This document shows positions 32,679-40,999 of a stretch of 64,000 nt of DNA, one piece after another. The position numbers were made by a program, and so were the translations under genes. The DNA is from WHSW01 sp963821345. GTDB lineage: Bacteria; Actinomycetota; Thermoleophilia; Solirubrobacterales; 70-9. The notes under the pieces were generated by a model. It was not told the DNA's origin. It did no database searches and saw nothing but the letters and a program-made list of their open reading frames with translations. How positions within the stretch are numbered: position 1 is the first letter of the stretch; each line of letters starts with the position of its first letter. The stretch covers positions 992,001-1,056,000 of the forward strand of contig CAWGDM010000001.1 in the NCBI GenBank assembly GCA_963821345.1, given 5' to 3'.

Positions 32679-34042
32679 CCAGACGCCGCCTCGATCGACT
32701 CGGCGATGATCTCGAGCGCCGTCTCGAGCGCGGCCGCCGGCATCACCAGCGAGGGCTGGATGTTGAGCGAGGTGGTGCTCGAGTCCGCGAGCACGCCGCG
32801 GCGGCAGGCCTCGGCGGCGACCGCGTCCTGAAGCTCGGGATCGCGGTCCTTGGTCTCGCGGTCGGTGACGAACTCGATCGCCATGAAGCAGCCCGTCACC
32901 CGGACATCGCCGATCGACTCGAAGCGGTCGGCGAGCTCGCTGAGCCGCGCACGGCCGACCCGCTCGAGCTCGCGCACGTTCTCGAGCACCGGCTCGCGCT
33001 CGAACAGGTCGAGGGTCGCGAGCGCCGCCGCGCAGCTCGCCGGCAGCCAGGCCCAGGTGCTGCCGGTCGGGACGTCGTCGAAGCCGCCGAGTGCGCGCTC
33101 GGACCCGAGCAGGGCGCCGATCGGCATCGCCCCGCCTCCGAGCGCCTTGCCGAGACACATCAGGTCCGGCTCGACGTCCCAGCGCTCGACCGCGAACAGT
33201 TCGCCCGAGCGCCCGAAGCCCGACTTGACCTCGTCGGCGCACAGCAACCAGTCGTGCTCGCCGCAGAGCTCGACCAGCGCGGGCCAGAAGGAGTCGGGCG
33301 GGGCGACGCAACCGCCCGAGCCGAGCACCGGCTCGATCATCACCCCGGCGACCTCGGTCGGGTCGAGGGCGTGAAAGAGGACGTGGTCGCGGATGTAGTC
33401 GACGGTCGCGTCGCCGCTGCCGCCCGGGCGGGGATCGCGCAGCGGGGAGCGGTAGGGGTGCGGGTAGGGGACGTGGACGAACCCGGGCACGAGCCCGCGC
33501 AGCCCGCGGCTGATCTCGGCGGCCTCGGCGCCGAGCGCCGCGGTCAGGGTCGACTCGCCGTGGTAGGAGCCGTGGAAGGCGAGGATCACCGGGCGGCCGG
33601 TTGCCCGCCGCATCAGCTTGATCGCGATCTCGACCGCCTCGGTGCCGTTGAGGGCGATGTCGTAGCGGCTGAGGGTCGCGGGGGTAGCGGCGAGCAGCCG
33701 CTCGCCGAGCTCGGCCGTCAACTCGGAAACCAGGGCGTGGCTGTCCTCGTTGCCGAATCTCTCCAATGCCGCGGTGACAGGCCCGAGCAGCTCCGGCCGC
33801 CCGGCGCCGAGCGGCACCGAGGCGGAGGCCGAGGCGCAGTCCAGGTAGACGTTGCCGTCGGCGTCGGTCGCCGTCCAGGCGCGCTTCGAGTCGAGCGCCA
33901 GCGGGGCCAGCCCGTGGCTGAGCCCGGGGTAGGCGGAGCGCTCGACCCGGGCGAGGATCTCGCGGCTGCGCGGTCCGGGGGGCTCGACGCCGATCGCCGG
34001 CGCCTCGATGTCCTCCCACTCGGGCGGGATCAGCGGGCTCAC
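32675..34042 (-). CDS. Class III PLP aminotransferase (first of three in the island)
   Basis: This 455-residue fold-type I enzyme has the class III pattern: DADGNVYLDCASA, ALNGTEAVEIAIKLMRRATG, FHGSYHGES, cofactor-binding Asp in LLCADEVKSGFGRSG, and the Schiff-base lysine in LMCLGKALGGGAMPIG. Such enzymes move amino groups of diamines, omega-amino acids or amino-ketones. It starts at GTG 34042 and overlaps genes on both sides by 4 nt, so it is translated together with the FAD oxidoreductase and KBL. Confidence 0.88.
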   Translation of the reverse strand: MSPLIPPEWEDIEAPAIGVEPPGPRSREILARVERSAYPGLSHGLAPLALDSKRAWTATDADGNVYLDCASASASVPLGAGRPELLGPVTAALERFGNEDSHALVSELTAELGERLLAATPATLSRYDIALNGTEAVEIAIKLMRRATGRPVILAFHGSYHGESTLTAALGAEAAEISRGLRGLVPGFVHVPYPHPYRSPLRDPRPGGSGDATVDYIRDHVLFHALDPTEVAGVMIEPVLGSGGCVAPPDSFWPALVELCGEHDWLLCADEVKSGFGRSGELFAVERWDVEPDLMCLGKALGGGAMPIGALLGSERALGGFDDVPTGSTWAWLPASCAAALATLDLFEREPVLENVRELERVGRARLSELADRFESIGDVRVTGCFMAIEFVTDRETKDRDPELQDAVAAEACRRGVLADSSTTSLNIQPSLVMPAAALETALEIIAESIEAASG

Positions 34043-35664
34043 CGCCGCCCCCCGATCCGGGCGCCGATCCCGCGCGAGGCGCGGATCACCTCGCGGGCGC
34101 AGTTGCGCCCGTTGGCCCCGGTGACCCCGCCCCCCGGGTGGGTCCCGGCGCCGCAGAGCCAGAGGTCGCGGACCGGGGTGCGGTAATCGGCCCAGCCGCG
34201 CACCGGGCGCAGGTTGAACAGCTGGTCGAACGCCATCTCGCCGTGCAGGGCGTGGCCACCCCAGATCCCGAGCCGCGACTCGAGGTCGGTCGGCGCCAGC
34301 ACCTGTCGTGCCGAGATCGAGTCGGTGAGCCCGGGGAAGTAGGCCTCGAGCTTGGCGATCGCGCGATCGGCGACCTCGTCGCGGATCTGGTCCCAGTTAC
34401 GCTCGGCGAGCGTGTAGGGCTGCGAGTTGACGTCGATCGTGATCACGTGGTGGCCCTCGGGGGCGAGCGAGGGATCATGCACGGTCGGGATGCAGAGTTC
34501 GATGTGGGGGTCCAGCGCCGGGCGTCCGGCCCGCGCGTCGGCCTGACCGGCGTCCATGCCGGCGACCGTCGGGTTCACCTCGATGATCCCGTGGTGGTAG
34601 GGCTGCAGGCCCGCGGTGCCGAGCGCCGTGGCGACCGGCAGCCGATCGACGGCGAGGTTGATCTTCACGCTCGTGCCCTCGCAGCGGTACGCCCTGACGG
34701 CGGCGGCGAAGCGCTCCGGCACGGCGCCCGCGGCCAGCAGGTTGAGGAAGGTGGTTTTCGGATCGGCGTTGGAGAGCACCCGCGCGCCGCGCAGCTGCTC
34801 GCCCCCGGCGAGCTCGACCCCCGCCGCGCGGCCGTCCTCGACCAGGATCCGAGCCACCGGCGCCCCGGTGCGGATCTCGGCGCCCGTCTCGCGGGCCGCG
34901 TCCGCCATCGCCTCGGTCAGTCGCCCGATCCCGCCGCGGACGAAGCCCCATTGGCGGATCCCGCCGCCGGCCTGCTCCGAGGCGTGGTCGTGGAGGAGCA
35001 CGAACGCCGTCCCCGGGGTCGACGGCCCACCGGTCGAGTCGTTGATCGCGTGCCAGCCGAGGGCCGCCGTGACCTGCTCGCTCTCGAAGTACTCGGCCAG
35101 GTACTGGCTCGCCGAGGTGCCGAACAGGTAGAGCGCGTCGGAGATCTTGTCGCGGTTGCGAGCCGCGCGGCCGGCGAGCTTGGCGATGCGGCCGAGCTCT
35201 CGCGGCCGCATCCTCGACGGGTCCGGGGGCGTGGTGTCGAACAGGGGTGTGATCAGCTCGGCGATCTGCGCCAGCTCGGCCTCGAAGGCGGGCAGCGCTC
35301 GCGAGTCGCGCTCGGAGAAGCGCCGCACCTCGTCCTGGGTCGCCGCGAGGTCGTCGTCGAGGTGCAGCCAGGAGCCGTCCTCGAACAGGTTCAGCGCCGG
35401 GCCGGCCGGGTCGACGACGATCCCGCGCTCGACCAAGCGCAGGTCGCGCCAGACCGGCTCGCGCAGCATGCTGAGCACGTAGGCGCCGGTCGAGGCCTGA
35501 AAGCCGGGGGCGAACTCCTCGGTCACACAGCAGCCGCCGACGATCTCGCGGCGCTCGCAGACCACGGTCCGCATCCCGGCCGCGGCCAGGTAGTGGGCGG
35601 CGACGAGGCCGTTGTGGCCGCCGCCGACGATCACCGCGTCGTATTCGGCCGTCGTCGGGCTCAC
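34039..35664 (-). CDS. FAD-dependent oxidoreductase, phytoene desaturase/PYROXD2-like (first copy)
   Basis: This 541-residue flavoprotein starts at GTG 35664. The dinucleotide-binding site is AVIVGGGHNGLVAAHYLAAAG near the N-terminus, followed by VVCERREIVGGCCVTEEFAP, and the C-terminal FAD motif is LWLCGAGTHPGGGVTGANG. This is the CrtI-like amine/desaturase branch that includes PYROXD2. There are no carotenoid genes here, so oxidation of an amine or alcohol in the imported compound is likelier. A paralogue lies at 44377. Confidence 0.85.
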   Translation of the reverse strand: MSPTTAEYDAVIVGGGHNGLVAAHYLAAAGMRTVVCERREIVGGCCVTEEFAPGFQASTGAYVLSMLREPVWRDLRLVERGIVVDPAGPALNLFEDGSWLHLDDDLAATQDEVRRFSERDSRALPAFEAELAQIAELITPLFDTTPPDPSRMRPRELGRIAKLAGRAARNRDKISDALYLFGTSASQYLAEYFESEQVTAALGWHAINDSTGGPSTPGTAFVLLHDHASEQAGGGIRQWGFVRGGIGRLTEAMADAARETGAEIRTGAPVARILVEDGRAAGVELAGGEQLRGARVLSNADPKTTFLNLLAAGAVPERFAAAVRAYRCEGTSVKINLAVDRLPVATALGTAGLQPYHHGIIEVNPTVAGMDAGQADARAGRPALDPHIELCIPTVHDPSLAPEGHHVITIDVNSQPYTLAERNWDQIRDEVADRAIAKLEAYFPGLTDSISARQVLAPTDLESRLGIWGGHALHGEMAFDQLFNLRPVRGWADYRTPVRDLWLCGAGTHPGGGVTGANGRNCAREVIRASRGIGARIGGRR

Positions 35665-36557
35665 GACTCGAGCTGGCGGATCTTCGCCAGCCGGTATGCG
35701 ATCACGGCGAAGATCGCCGAGGCGATCAGCATCATCAGGCTGACCGCGGCCCCGCCGTTGAGGTCGCCGCTCTCGAGCACCAGGTCGTTGACCACCTGGC
35801 CGAGCATGTAGCCGCTGGTGCCGCCGACGAGCGTCGGGCTGGCGAAGTCGGTGAACAGCGGGATGTAGACCAACAGCAGGGCGACGAAGATCCCGGGCGT
35901 GATCAGCGGCAGGAGGACGCGGCGCGCGGTCGTGAACCAGCCGGCACCCAGGTCCCGAGCCGCTTCGAACAGGTTGCGGTCGACCGCCTTCATCGCGCCA
36001 TAGATCGGGATCACCGTGTAGGTCAGGTAGCTGGTCGAGAGCACGACCACGACCGCGAACTTGCTGAACAGCAGCGCGTCGATCGGCTGGTCGATCAGCC
36101 CGATCCGCTGCAGCCCCTCGTTGATCAGGCCCTCACGGCCGAGCAGCATTCGCCACGCGTAGATCCGGACCATCGGGTTGAGCTCGTCGGCGAGCACCAG
36201 GAAGAGCAGCAGCGGCAACTCCCAGCGCCCCGCCTTGAAGGCGAGCACGTAGGCGATCGGGATCGCGATCGCCAGCTGGACCAGCATCGCCATGGTCGCG
36301 ATCTGCACCGTCGTCCAGGCGACCTCGCGGTACAGCGGGTCGCTGAGCGCGTCGGTGTAGTTCGTCAGCGTCGGCCCGGAGAGCCCGCTGAGGATCCCGT
36401 ACTGGAGGCTGATCACCGCCATCACCACCATCGGGGCCACGAACAGCAGCGCCAGCACCGCCGCGGGCCCGGTCATGAAGGCGAGCGGGCGCAGGAACCG
36501 CCCGCCGCGGCGCGGGCGTCGCTGGCCGGGGGTGGGGAGGGTCGCGGCCTCGATCAG
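35661..36557 (-). CDS. ABC transporter permease (PotB-like), possible CTG start
   Basis: This 298-residue permease has six membrane helices and the EAA-type loop EAARDLGAGWFTTARRVLLPL that docks with the ATPase. It is of the spermidine/putrescine (PotB) type. No ATG, GTG or TTG lies upstream of the first helix; the frame contains CTG at 36557, which overlaps the stop of the previous gene as CTGA, just as the neighbours overlap as ATGA or GTGA. I therefore take CTG as the start. An internal ATG at 36476 would leave almost nothing before the first helix but cannot be excluded. Confidence 0.8.
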   Translation of the reverse strand: MIEAATLPTPGQRRPRRGGRFLRPLAFMTGPAAVLALLFVAPMVVMAVISLQYGILSGLSGPTLTNYTDALSDPLYREVAWTTVQIATMAMLVQLAIAIPIAYVLAFKAGRWELPLLLFLVLADELNPMVRIYAWRMLLGREGLINEGLQRIGLIDQPIDALLFSKFAVVVVLSTSYLTYTVIPIYGAMKAVDRNLFEAARDLGAGWFTTARRVLLPLITPGIFVALLLVYIPLFTDFASPTLVGGTSGYMLGQVVNDLVLESGDLNGGAAVSLMMLIASAIFAVIAYRLAKIRQLES

Positions 36558-37480
36558 CGCACCGTCCCGGTCATCAGGTCGGTGAGCGCCGAGTCGCCGC
36601 CGCGGTCGCGGGTCAGGCGCTTCATCAGCCGCCAGCCGGCGAACACGGCGATCACCTGGGCGAGGGCGATCACGGTCGAGACCGCGTTCACCATCGGCAG
36701 GTTCTCGGACTGGCGCAGGATCGAGAACACCCAGACGGGGAAGGTCTGCTCGAAGCCGCCGGTGAAGAACGAGACCTCGAAGTTGTTGAACGACCAGGCG
36801 AAGGCGAAGATCGCCGCCGCGGCGAGCGACGGGGCGATCTGCGGGATCACCACGTAGCGGATCATCTGCCACTGCGAGGCGCCGAGGTCGACCGCCGCCT
36901 CCTCGATCGAGCGCGGGAAGCGCACCAGCCCGGCGGAGATGATCGCGACGACCAGCGGGAAGGTGACCACGAGCTGCATCAGCCCGACCGTGGTCAGGGA
37001 GAGCGGGATCCCGGTCTGGCTGAAGAAGATCAGGCCGGCGACGCCGACGATCAGCCAGGGGACGACGAGCACCGAGCCGTGGATCCCGGCGAGGGCGCCG
37101 CGGCCCGGGAACCGCAGCCTGGTCAGGCCCCAGGCGGCGAGCGTGCCCAGTACCAGCGACCCGATCGTGACCAGCGAGGCGACCAGCAGCGAGTTGAGGA
37201 TCGCGTCCTTGGCCTCGGCCGAGTCCCAGGCCGCCTCGTACCACTTGGTGGTGAAGCCCTCCCAGGGAAGCGAGATGATCGACGAGTCGTTGAACGAGAA
37301 CAGGGCCAGCATCAGCACCGGCCCGAACAGGATCAGCAGCGCGAGCGCCATGACCAGGAAGCTGGCGATGCCCGGGAGCCGGCGGCGGACGCGGATCCGC
37401 AGGCCGGGGCGGTTGCGCGGCGGGGCGCCACGATCGGCGCTCAGCGCGACCGGTCCGCGGACGGTCTGCGCCTCGCTCAT
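36554..37480 (-). CDS. ABC transporter permease (PotC-like)
   Basis: This 308-residue permease starts at ATG 37480 (ATGA overlap with the solute-binding protein gene). It has a basic N-terminus (PGLRIRVRRRLPG), six membrane helices and the EAA loop EEAAVDLGASQWQMIRYVVIPQI. It forms the channel with the PotB-like subunit. The C-terminal tail RLMKRLTRDRGGDSAL is cytoplasmic. Confidence 0.9.
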   Translation of the reverse strand: MSEAQTVRGPVALSADRGAPPRNRPGLRIRVRRRLPGIASFLVMALALLILFGPVLMLALFSFNDSSIISLPWEGFTTKWYEAAWDSAEAKDAILNSLLVASLVTIGSLVLGTLAAWGLTRLRFPGRGALAGIHGSVLVVPWLIVGVAGLIFFSQTGIPLSLTTVGLMQLVVTFPLVVAIISAGLVRFPRSIEEAAVDLGASQWQMIRYVVIPQIAPSLAAAAIFAFAWSFNNFEVSFFTGGFEQTFPVWVFSILRQSENLPMVNAVSTVIALAQVIAVFAGWRLMKRLTRDRGGDSALTDLMTGTVR

Positions 37481-38559
37481 CCGGCGGCCACCTCCTGCCA
37501 GGCGCGGTCATAGAGCTCCTCGGTCTCCGGCTGCGTCTCCGGGATCGCCGTGTCGAGGGACTTCGGGTCAGCGGTCACGCGGTACTCAGGCGAGATCAGC
37601 GGGAGCGCCTTCGGGTTCATGACCACGAACCCACTCTCGCCACCGATCGCCTGCGCCTCGGGCGAGACGTAGTAGTTGATCAGCTTGTAGGCGGCGTCGA
37701 GGTTCTGGGCACTGGAGGTGATCCCGAGACCGCAGACCCAGGACAGGACACCCTCCTTGGGCGCGATCCACTCGGCCGGGACCCCGTCGCGGATCATCAT
37801 CTCGGTTGTCCCGCGGCCCCCGTCGGCGATCACCACCTCGCCGGACTTGAAGTCGTTGACCATCGAGGCGTCGGACTCGGCGAAGTCGCGGAACTGGTCG
37901 CGGTGGTCGATCAGGTACTCCTTGACCTGGTCGATCTCGTCGGGGGTCAGGTTCATCGGATCATCGATGCCAAGCGCCATCGCGCTGACGCCGATCGCGG
38001 TCAGCGGCGTCGACTCGATCGCGGCGCGTCCGGCGTACTGCGGATCGAACAGGTCGGTGTAGGAATCGACCTGGCTCGGGTCGACCTCGTCGGTGTTGAC
38101 GATCAACCCGTGCGGTCCTGCCGAGGCGGGGGCGAACAGGACCTTGCCCGCCTCGTTGCGGATCTCGTCGGAGTCCGAGAGCTTGAGCTGGTCGAAGTCC
38201 GTGACCCCGGACGGGTCGAGCGGGCGGATCAGGCCGCGGATCAGCAGCGGCTCCATCTCGTCGGCGCAGACCTCGACCACGTCGGCCTCGAAGCCGCCGG
38301 CGAGCTTCGCCGCGGCGGCCTTGTTCGAGTTGAAGCTCGCGGTCTGCAGGTCGAGGTCGGGGTTCTGCTCGCGGAATGGGTCGAGGATCTCGTCGGTGAC
38401 CGTGTCGCCATAGGCGAAGAACCGCAGCGTTCCGCTGACCGGGGCGTCGGGGTTCTTGGGGGGCGGGGCGACCGAGGTGTCGCCGGAGTCCATGCCACAG
38501 CCGGCGGCCAGCGCGGCCGTGGCCACGGCGACGGCGGCGAGGCCCCGGCCGCTGATCAC
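37477..38559 (-). CDS. ABC transporter solute-binding lipoprotein (PotD-like)
   Basis: This 360-residue protein starts at GTG 38559 (GTGA overlap with the ATPase). The signal peptide ends with lipobox LAAGC (Cys about residue 18). The mature domain has the type 2 periplasmic-binding fold of polyamine-binding proteins: TLRFFAYGDTVTDEILDPF, AAKLAGGFEADVVEVCADEM, FKSGEVVIADGG, and YKLINYYVSPEAQA. The paralogue at 49593 shares the AAKLAGGFEADVVEVCADEM segment almost exactly, so both probably serve the same permease and bind related ligands. Confidence 0.9.
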   Translation of the reverse strand: MISGRGLAAVAVATAALAAGCGMDSGDTSVAPPPKNPDAPVSGTLRFFAYGDTVTDEILDPFREQNPDLDLQTASFNSNKAAAAKLAGGFEADVVEVCADEMEPLLIRGLIRPLDPSGVTDFDQLKLSDSDEIRNEAGKVLFAPASAGPHGLIVNTDEVDPSQVDSYTDLFDPQYAGRAAIESTPLTAIGVSAMALGIDDPMNLTPDEIDQVKEYLIDHRDQFRDFAESDASMVNDFKSGEVVIADGGRGTTEMMIRDGVPAEWIAPKEGVLSWVCGLGITSSAQNLDAAYKLINYYVSPEAQAIGGESGFVVMNPKALPLISPEYRVTADPKSLDTAIPETQPETEELYDRAWQEVAAG

Positions 38560-39644
38560 CCCGGAGTCCCCTCGTCCTCCAGCACCAGGCTGTGGCGGGC
38601 CTGCCAGCTCAGCACGACCTCGGTACCGGGCTCGGGCGAGGGCCGCTCGTCGTCGTTGAGCTCGTGCACGATCAGCCGCTCCCCGGTGACGATCTCGACC
38701 ACGGTCTGCGAGAGCGAGCCCAGGTAGACCTGCTCGACGACCTTGCCCGGGACGCGCGAGCCCTCGTCGCCTGCGACGCCGCCGATTCGGATCTTCTCGG
38801 GCCGCACCGTGATCCGGCAATCGCCGTCGCCACCCTGGTCGGGGGCGACGATCCGCATCCCCTCGCCGAGCTCGATCACCGCGAGGCCGTCGGCGCGGCG
38901 AGCGCCGGAGAGGTCGAGGGTGTTCGAGGTGCCGATGAAGTCGGCGACGAACGAGGTCGAGGGCCGCTCGTACAGCGCCCGCGGCTCGTCGACCTGCTGG
39001 ACGACGCCTCCGTCCATGACCGCGATCCGGTCGGACATCGTCAGCGCCTCCTCCTGGTCATGGGTGACGTAGACGAAGGTTGTCCCGGTGCTCTGCTGGA
39101 TCCGCTTCAGCTCCAGCTGCATCTCGCGGCGCAGCTTCAGGTCAAGCGCGCCGAGTGGCTCGTCCAACAACAGGGCGGCGGGGCGGTTGACCAGCGCGCG
39201 GGCGAGGGCCACGCGCTGGCGCTGGCCGCCCGAGAGCGCTGCGGGGCGCCGGTCCGAGTAGCCCTCGAGGCGGACGACCTTGAGCATCTCGGCGATCCGG
39301 GCGTTGATCTCGGAGCGCTCGACCCGCTTCAGCTTGAGGCCGAAGGCGACGTTCTCGGCGACCGTCATGTGCGGGAACAGCGCGTAGTCCTGGAAGACCA
39401 TGTTCACGTTTCGCTTCTTCGGCGAGACCCAAGTCACGTCCTCGCCGTCGAGCAGCACCCGGCCGGAGTCGGCCTCCTCGAAACCGGCGATCACCCGCAG
39501 CGTGGTGGTTTTGCCACAGCCGCTGGGACCGAGCATCGAGAAGAACTCGCCGGCCGGGATCTCAAGGGTCACGTCGTTGACGGCGCGGACGTCGCCGTAG
39601 TCCTTGACCAGGCGGTCGACGACGATCATCGGGCGGTCGCTCAT
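38556..39644 (-). CDS. ABC transporter ATP-binding protein (PotA-like)
   Basis: This 362-residue ATPase has Walker A GPSGCGKTT (about residues 38-46), the Q-loop VFQDYALFPHMTV, the signature LSGGQRQRVALARAL, Walker B LLLDEPLGALD and the switch His in VYVTHDQEEAL. A C-terminal TOBE-type regulatory domain (about 240-350) is present, as in PotA and MalK. It drives uptake through the two permeases. Start ATG 39644 overlaps the glycerate-kinase stop (ATGA). Confidence 0.93.
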   Translation of the reverse strand: MSDRPMIVVDRLVKDYGDVRAVNDVTLEIPAGEFFSMLGPSGCGKTTTLRVIAGFEEADSGRVLLDGEDVTWVSPKKRNVNMVFQDYALFPHMTVAENVAFGLKLKRVERSEINARIAEMLKVVRLEGYSDRRPAALSGGQRQRVALARALVNRPAALLLDEPLGALDLKLRREMQLELKRIQQSTGTTFVYVTHDQEEALTMSDRIAVMDGGVVQQVDEPRALYERPSTSFVADFIGTSNTLDLSGARRADGLAVIELGEGMRIVAPDQGGDGDCRITVRPEKIRIGGVAGDEGSRVPGKVVEQVYLGSLSQTVVEIVTGERLIVHELNDDERPSPEPGTEVVLSWQARHSLVLEDEGTPG

Positions 39645-40993
39645 CGATCACCCCCGACCACCAGGGCGAACAGGTCATTGACGTTGGTTCCGGTTGGGCC
39701 GGTGACGAGCGCGTCCTCGAGCGCCGTCAGCGCCGCCTGCGAGCGGTGCTCGAGCAGCGCCGCGCGCAGGTCCAGGCCCGCCGCCGCGGCGCGTTCGACG
39801 GTCTGGCCGTCGACGATCGCACCGGCGTGCTCGGTGCCGCCGTCGGACCCGTCGGTGTCGAGGAAGACCGCCGCCACCGGCTTGCCCTCGAGCTCAAGGG
39901 CGGCGGCGATCGCCGCCTCCTGGTTCGGCCCGCCCTCGCCGAAGGCGGCGCCGGGGGCCAGGGTCACCGTGCTCTCGCCGCCGCATCCGAGCATCGCGGT
40001 GCCGGGCGGAAACGGAGCCCCGGTGGTGGCGCTGTGGCCCGCCAGGTCTGCCAGCAGCCTGCCGACCTGGCGCGCCTCGCCTTCGAGGCTGGTCGAAACG
40101 ACGACCGGGGACAGGCCCAGCGAGATCGCCCGCTCGGCCATCGCCTCGCAGGCGGTCGCGCCGGTGACCAGCAGGACGGTCTGGATCCGCGCGGCGTCGA
40201 GCGCCGGGGACTCCGCCTCGGGCCGCTGCAGATACTCGCGCACGGACTCCGGGGCGCGCTTCCAGAGCCCGTGGCCGTCAAGCACCGCGATCGCGTCGGC
40301 GGCTCGGGTCGAGTCGGGGACGCTCGGGTCGGTGATCGCGTCGATGTGGTCGCCGGCGACGTCGGAGACGGTCAGGTTGATCAGGGTCGCGGGCAGCGCC
40401 GCGCGCGCCAGCCTTCCGCCCTTGAACGCCGAGACGTGCTTGCGAACCGTGTTCACCTCGACGATCCCGATCCCGGACGAGAGCAGCAGCTCGTGCAGGG
40501 CGCGCTTGTCGGCCACCGAGACGCCGTCAGGTGCCAGGCTGGCGAGCGCCGAGCTGCCGCCGGTAAAGCAGGCGATCACGACGTCGCGCTCGCCCGCCTG
40601 CGAGGCGACCTCGAGCAGCCGCCGCGCCGCGGCTTCGCTCGCCGCGCTGGGTAGCGGGTGGTCGGCGCTCAGCACCTCGATCGTCGCCAGCTTGGCAGCG
40701 ACGCCGTTTCGAACCGCGATCGCGCCGCCGTCGATCCGGTCGCCAAGGATCTCCTCCAGTGCCTCGGCGATTCCCAGCGAGGCCTTGCCGGCACCGACGA
40801 CCAACACGCTTCCGGACGGGTCGAGCCGGTGGCGGACCCCCTCGACGAGCAGCTCGTCACCTGCAAGTTCGACGGCGCGCCTGGTGGCCTGCCGCACGTC
40901 GCAAGCCGCCAGCCCGGCCTCCGCGATCTCGAGCGCCGCGATCCGCGGCGCCGTCCCGGGCGGGATCACGGGAACTGTCGGGTCCGCGGCCAC
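39641..40993 (-). CDS. Glycerate 2-kinase (MOFRL/DUF4147 type)
   Basis: This 450-residue protein belongs to the MOFRL family of glycerate kinases that phosphorylate D-glycerate to 2-phosphoglycerate. It has VLVVGAGKASLGIAEALE near residue 65, FTGGSSALASLAPDG, NTVRKHVSAFKGG, and the C-terminal signature GPTGTNVNDLFALVV. The next gene upstream, an enolase, would use 2-phosphoglycerate, so the pair can feed glycerate into PEP. It starts at ATG 40993, 6 nt after the enolase stop. Confidence 0.88.
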   Translation of the reverse strand: MAADPTVPVIPPGTAPRIAALEIAEAGLAACDVRQATRRAVELAGDELLVEGVRHRLDPSGSVLVVGAGKASLGIAEALEEILGDRIDGGAIAVRNGVAAKLATIEVLSADHPLPSAASEAAARRLLEVASQAGERDVVIACFTGGSSALASLAPDGVSVADKRALHELLLSSGIGIVEVNTVRKHVSAFKGGRLARAALPATLINLTVSDVAGDHIDAITDPSVPDSTRAADAIAVLDGHGLWKRAPESVREYLQRPEAESPALDAARIQTVLLVTGATACEAMAERAISLGLSPVVVSTSLEGEARQVGRLLADLAGHSATTGAPFPPGTAMLGCGGESTVTLAPGAAFGEGGPNQEAAIAAALELEGKPVAAVFLDTDGSDGGTEHAGAIVDGQTVERAAAAGLDLRAALLEHRSQAALTALEDALVTGPTGTNVNDLFALVVGGDR

Positions 40994-40999
40994 GTTCGC

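Noticed and set aside
31488..34019. Single 843-residue fusion protein of KBL and an upstream part
   Set aside because: The upstream part is a shadow of the aminotransferase in another frame; the GTGA overlap at 32675-32678 gives the true KBL start.
35661..37511. 616-residue frame covering both permeases
   Set aside because: Only the first 299 codons from the 3' end are hydrophobic permease sequence; the rest is out of frame with the PotC-like gene.
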